A DNA stretch of 64,000 nt, taken from assembly GCF_002899825.2 (NCBI RefSeq), contig NZ_PPED02000005.1, positions 1 through 64,000 on the forward strand. The letters are read 5' to 3'. The stretch comes from Chryseobacterium phosphatilyticum (GTDB lineage Bacteria > Bacteroidota > Bacteroidia > Flavobacteriales > Weeksellaceae). Of this stretch, positions 60,644 to 64,000 are shown piece after piece; the stretch's first letter is position 1; the number at the start of each line of letters is the position of its first letter. The notes below the pieces were generated by a model that worked only from the letters and a program-made list of their open reading frames with translations, was not told the DNA's origin and made no database searches. The translations under genes were made by a program, and so were the position numbers.

Positions 60644-61594
60644 TTATTTTTTAATCAATCCTAGTTCTATAAGTCTTTCATGTAAGAACTCTCCTGCTGT
60701 TGTATCTTCATACAATTTTGGGTTGTTTTCGTCTACACAGTTGTCAAGAGCATTTAAAGACATAGCACTGATAGGGTGCATAAAGAAAGGAATTGAATAC
60801 CTTGAAGTACTCCACATCTCTCTTGGCGGGTTTACCACTCTGTGGATGGTAGATTTCAATTTGTTGTTGGTATGTCTGGATAACATATCTCCAACATTGA
60901 TCATCAATTCATCCGGTTCAGCAATAGCGTCAATCCATTCTCCGTTATGGTTCTGAACCTGAAGACCTTTACCCTGAGCTCCCATAAGAAGAGTAATAAG
61001 GTTAATGTCTCCGTGAGCGGCTGCTCTTACCGCATCATCCGGTTCTTCAGTGATTGGTGGGTAATGAATAGGTCTTAAAATAGAATTTCCTTCTGCGATC
61101 TTATCGTCAAAATAAAACTCATTTAATCCAAGGTGAAGGGCTAGAGCTCTTAAAACATATTGTCCTGTTTTTTCAAGCATTTGGAAAGCTTCTTTACCTA
61201 CCTCGTTGAATTTCGGAAGTTCATCAACGATTACATTGTCAGGATACTCTGTCTTGTACTTTGAATCATCAGACACATATTGCCCAAAATGCCAAAATTC
61301 TTTTAAGTCTCCTTTTTTGAAACCTTTTGCAGTTTCTTTACCAAATCCTACATAGCCTCTCTGACCACCAATTCCTGGAATCTCATACTTTTGTTTTGTT
61401 TCCACTGGCTGGTCAAAAAAGTTTTTTACCTCTCCATACAAATCATCTACAAGGTTGTCATCAAGAAAGTGGCCTTTTAAAGCAACAAAACCAATTTCTT
61501 CATAAGCTTTTCCGATTTCATTTACAAATTTCTGTTTGCGTTCCGGGTTGTCCGAAAGGAAATCACGCAGGTCTACACTAGGTATTTTATCCAT
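60644..61594 (-). CDS. Isopenicillin N synthase-family 2OG-Fe(II) oxygenase
   Basis: A 316-residue non-haem iron oxygenase. The N-terminal DIOX_N domain is PSVDLRDFLSD...EIGKAYEEIGFVAL. The iron ligands are H194-x-D196 (AAHGDINLITLL) and H251 (STIHRVVNPP), and the 2-oxoglutarate-binding R265-x-S267 lies in RYSIPFF, so the enzyme is more likely 2OG-dependent than a true IPNS. The substrate is unknown. The gene stands alone, divergent from menD, and is near the Cys-rich peptides. A housekeeping role is equally possible. Confidence 0.9.
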   Translation of the reverse strand: MDKIPSVDLRDFLSDNPERKQKFVNEIGKAYEEIGFVALKGHFLDDNLVDDLYGEVKNFFDQPVETKQKYEIPGIGGQRGYVGFGKETAKGFKKGDLKEFWHFGQYVSDDSKYKTEYPDNVIVDELPKFNEVGKEAFQMLEKTGQYVLRALALHLGLNEFYFDDKIAEGNSILRPIHYPPITEEPDDAVRAAAHGDINLITLLMGAQGKGLQVQNHNGEWIDAIAEPDELMINVGDMLSRHTNNKLKSTIHRVVNPPREMWSTSRYSIPFFMHPISAMSLNALDNCVDENNPKLYEDTTAGEFLHERLIELGLIKK

Positions 61595-61666
61595 TTTTAG
61601 AAATTTACGAACAGCAAAATTACATTTTTTTTAATTTAAATGATTTTAAAATCATTATTTATAAGT

Positions 61667-61674
61667 TAAATTTG
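61667..61674 (+). promoter_or_regulatory. -7 promoter element abutting menD start
   Basis: TAAATTTG (TAnnTTTG) lies only 4 bases before the menD ATG, so the transcript would start at or very near the start codon, i.e. leaderless or nearly so. Confidence 0.5.
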
Positions 61675-61678
61675 CTGT

Positions 61679-63355
61679 ATGAAAAAATATTCTTCTAAGA
61701 GGAGTATCCAAATACTCGCACATCTTCTTCAGCAGTACGGAATTGAAGACATTGTCATTTCACCGGGATCAAGGAATGCCCCTTTGGCGATTCATTTTTC
61801 AGAGGTTGATCGTTTCAACTGTTTTAGTATTGTAGATGAAAGAAGTGCTGCTTTCGTAGCGATGGGAATGGCAAAAAGTGAGAAAAAACCTGTTGCAATT
61901 ACTTGTACAAGCGGATCAGCTGTGGTTAATTATTATCCGGCAGTTACGGAAGCGTTTTATCAGAATATTCCTCTTTTGATCCTGACAGCAGATAGACCTA
62001 CAGACTTTGTTGATATTTTTGACGGGCAGACGATCAGGCAGAAGGAAGTTTTTCATCAACACTCTTATGGAGATTTCCAACTGCTGGAAGACAGCAAAGA
62101 GCACGCAGAAGAAATTAATTTTGAAACGATAAAGAAAGCGATCGAGCTTTGTTTTGAAAAGCAAGGACCGGTACATATCAATATCCCTCTGGAAGAGCCA
62201 TTGTATGAATTGGTTTCCGAGCTTCCTACTTTCCCGACCGTTGAAAAAACAATCAGGCATAAAGAATATGAAATTCCTTCCAATCTGATTGCTGACTGGC
62301 ATACATCTCAAAGGATTATGATATTAGTGGGAACAAGAGAATACAGTCCGGAGTTGGAAAATCAGCTGACACAGCTGGTTAAAAATCATTCTGTTATTGT
62401 TCTTAGTGAAGCTAATTCTAATCTGTATCACGAGAAGTTTTTCAGACATATAGACCGATATATTTTCAATTTTACAGAAGAAGATTATAAAACCTACGCT
62501 CCTGATCTGTTGATTACAGTGGGACAGAATGTGGTTTCCAAAAAAGTAAAACAATTTTTGAGAAATGCCCGTCCTAAACAACACTGGCATTTGGATGAGA
62601 TCTGGCAACCGGATACCTATTATTCTTTAACAGAAAAGATTGAGGTGAGGCCGGAAGTTTTCTTCTCTAAATTATTGAAATATATTAATTTAGAGCCAAG
62701 ACCTTACTACAACCTTTGGGATGTTTTAAGAGACAAAAAGGATGCGAAACATCAGCAATTTCTAAACACTGTTGAGTTTTCGGATTTCTATTTTTTCAAT
62801 AAAGCGTCACAAACTGTTCCTGATAATTATAATATTCATTTTGCTAATTCTTCAGCCATCAGATATGCGCAGTTGTTTGATTTTGGTAAAAAGAGAATGT
62901 ATTGCAATAGGGGGACAAGTGGAATTGACGGGTCAACATCCACCGCTATGGGGTTTGCGATCAAGAATGAAAACCCAACGTTGTTGATTACAGGAGATTT
63001 AAGCTTCTTTTATGATATCAATGGTCTTTGGAACCAATATATTCCCCCGTTTGTAAGGATTATGATTTTTAATAACGGAGAAGGAAATATATTTAAAATT
63101 ATTCCGGGGCCAGGAAATGCCAACCCAAATACATTGGATGAGTTTATAGCAACAAAACATCGCAAAAATGCAGAACATCTGGCTAAGCATTTTGGGTTCT
63201 CCTATATTAAAGTGGAAGATGAGCTTACTTTAGACAGGGTATTGGAGAACTTCTTCAAACCGGATGCACAACCGAAAATCCTGGAAGTAAATACGTACGG
63301 AAAAAATAGCGCAGATGTTCAGAAGGCTTACTTTAACTTTATGAAAGAAAATTAA
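61679..63355 (+). CDS. menD: 2-succinyl-5-enolpyruvyl-6-hydroxy-3-cyclohexene-1-carboxylate synthase MenD
   Basis: A thiamine-diphosphate enzyme of menaquinone biosynthesis, 558 residues, joining isochorismate and 2-oxoglutarate. The N-terminal domain shows DIVISPGSRNAPLAIHF and the catalytic Glu in VDERSAAFVAMGMAKS. TCTSGSAVVNYYPAVTEA and VHINIPLEEPLY follow. The cofactor-binding domain has RGTSGIDGSTSTAMGFA and the GD...N motif LLITGDLSFFYDINGLWN. Flavobacteria use menaquinone, so this is essential metabolism. The start at 61679 is fixed by the promoter and the family N-terminus. Its stop overlaps that of the next gene by 4 bases, convergent. Confidence 0.95.
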   Translation: MKKYSSKRSIQILAHLLQQYGIEDIVISPGSRNAPLAIHFSEVDRFNCFSIVDERSAAFVAMGMAKSEKKPVAITCTSGSAVVNYYPAVTEAFYQNIPLLILTADRPTDFVDIFDGQTIRQKEVFHQHSYGDFQLLEDSKEHAEEINFETIKKAIELCFEKQGPVHINIPLEEPLYELVSELPTFPTVEKTIRHKEYEIPSNLIADWHTSQRIMILVGTREYSPELENQLTQLVKNHSVIVLSEANSNLYHEKFFRHIDRYIFNFTEEDYKTYAPDLLITVGQNVVSKKVKQFLRNARPKQHWHLDEIWQPDTYYSLTEKIEVRPEVFFSKLLKYINLEPRPYYNLWDVLRDKKDAKHQQFLNTVEFSDFYFFNKASQTVPDNYNIHFANSSAIRYAQLFDFGKKRMYCNRGTSGIDGSTSTAMGFAIKNENPTLLITGDLSFFYDINGLWNQYIPPFVRIMIFNNGEGNIFKIIPGPGNANPNTLDEFIATKHRKNAEHLAKHFGFSYIKVEDELTLDRVLENFFKPDAQPKILEVNTYGKNSADVQKAYFNFMKEN

Positions 63356-63978
63356 AGATCCAGATATTCTTCATTCCCCGGCAGATTGATAATTCTGTCA
63401 ATCGGATAGATAAACATATCATCAAAATCGTTTAAGGCGTTGATGAGTTGAAAGTGGCTGAATTGCTTTATATTTTGTAGCGTAATTTCAGCCTCTTTTA
63501 TTTTTTTGTTCTTTAAAAGATGCTGCCTTTGTACTCCATTCAGCAGATAAGTGGTGGGAGTGAACCAATCCTTACCTTTTAAAAATAGAAGATTGGAAAA
63601 AGAGGTATCTGTAATATGATTATTTCTGACAATGATAATTTCCTCTGCTTTAGATTTCATTTTCATTTTATCAAGTTCTTTCCGGTCCTCAAACTTGAAA
63701 GAATAGTCATAGCTGTTATTTTCTACCAGCTGGAAGTCTTGTATTTCAGGAATAGCATAAGGAATCATTTGAGTCCGGATTTTTTTGTCCAGATCATAAG
63801 CGATTCTTAATTTGAAAAGCCCGTCTTCATCATGTTGCAGGTTTTTATAGATTTTGGCCAGATCAATAGAGTCTTCTTTCCCGAAGTGAGAGAATGTTTG
63901 ATTGACACGTTTCTGATGTAGTTCCAATAGATAAATCTTCTGATCTTCTACTTTAATGCTTTCAATGAATTGGGACAT
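63352..63978 (-). CDS. Aminotransferase class IV (PabC-like)
   Basis: A 208-residue pyridoxal-phosphate enzyme of fold type IV, shorter than typical aminodeoxychorismate lyases (about 270). FKLRIAYDLDKK and YSFKFEDRKELD (probable PLP-binding Lys) precede the family motif IIIVRNNHITDTSFSNLLFL. A C-terminal GVQRQHLL, in the place of the usual G(V/I)xR, follows. It could supply 4-aminobenzoate for folate or act as a branched-chain/D-amino acid aminotransferase; the gene name is not assigned. It overlaps the menD stop codon tail-to-tail. A gene upstream, beyond the window edge, may share its transcript. Confidence 0.85.
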   Translation of the reverse strand: MSQFIESIKVEDQKIYLLELHQKRVNQTFSHFGKEDSIDLAKIYKNLQHDEDGLFKLRIAYDLDKKIRTQMIPYAIPEIQDFQLVENNSYDYSFKFEDRKELDKMKMKSKAEEIIIVRNNHITDTSFSNLLFLKGKDWFTPTTYLLNGVQRQHLLKNKKIKEAEITLQNIKQFSHFQLINALNDFDDMFIYPIDRIINLPGNEEYLDL

Positions 63979-64000
63979 AGATTTTGTTTTTCATTTCCTG

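Overview
The window is AT-rich chromosomal DNA that reads as a flavobacterium, most likely Chryseobacterium or a close relative in the Weeksellaceae. The evidence is TAnnTTTG-type -7 promoter elements, little sign of Shine-Dalgarno sequences, a division/cell-wall cluster without murF, many TonB-dependent receptors, DUF2797 and DUF2795 proteins, and small double-glycine leader peptides beginning MKNLKKL. Species is not determined. No CRISPR array, tRNA, transposase, phage gene or replication origin was seen.

Layout. 1-126: 3' end of a 5S rRNA and the terminator of an rRNA operon. 0.7-5.2 kb: a cupin-type regulator, then an OmpR-type response regulator and histidine kinase, followed by a two-gene unit (unknown protein, DUF1275 membrane protein) whose upstream region carries phased TAATCTC repeats. 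5.4-10.9 kb: mutL, a rhomboid protease, two tandem membrane-anchored endonuclease/exonuclease/phosphatase paralogues and two lipoproteins. 10.9-13 kb: a GH3-family protein and a bacilliredoxin. 13.3-30.7 kb: the dcw cluster on the minus strand, in transcription order mraZ, rsmH, ftsL, ftsI, murE, a four-helix-bundle gene, mraY, murD, ftsW, murG, murC, ftsQ, ftsA, ftsZ, yqeY. This set makes the lipid-linked peptidoglycan precursor, except for the MurF, MurA and MurB steps, and builds the divisome.

30.9-41.5 kb: alpha/beta hydrolase, EngB GTPase and GNAT protein; then a TPR sensor kinase/LuxR-type regulator pair flanked by a lone HsdR-like nuclease and a single-pass membrane protein. Both flanking genes share a TTACGG-N4-CCGTAA dyad at the same place in their promoters. 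MsrA and a ROK kinase follow. 40.3-49.3 kb: a minus-strand iron/siderophore uptake locus of three TonB-dependent receptors and two PepSY membrane proteins. 49.4-57.6 kb: secA, a DUF2795 protein, a nucleotide-sugar epimerase, a DUF2797 protein and a large AsmA-like protein. 57.7-64 kb: small proteins, a PA0069-type radical SAM protein, two intact and one decayed double-glycine peptide, an IPNS-type 2OG-Fe(II) oxygenase, menD and a class IV aminotransferase.

The observations most worth following are the shared dyad around the TPR kinase/regulator pair, a three-copy two-hairpin element in the dcw spacers whose pairing is conserved on the transcribed strand, the Cys-rich double-glycine peptides between a radical SAM and a 2OG-Fe(II) enzyme, the MraZ-type operator with 10-bp period, and a MutL lacking the usual endonuclease motif. 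All functional statements rest on reading the sequence and on general knowledge of families; no database search was run.
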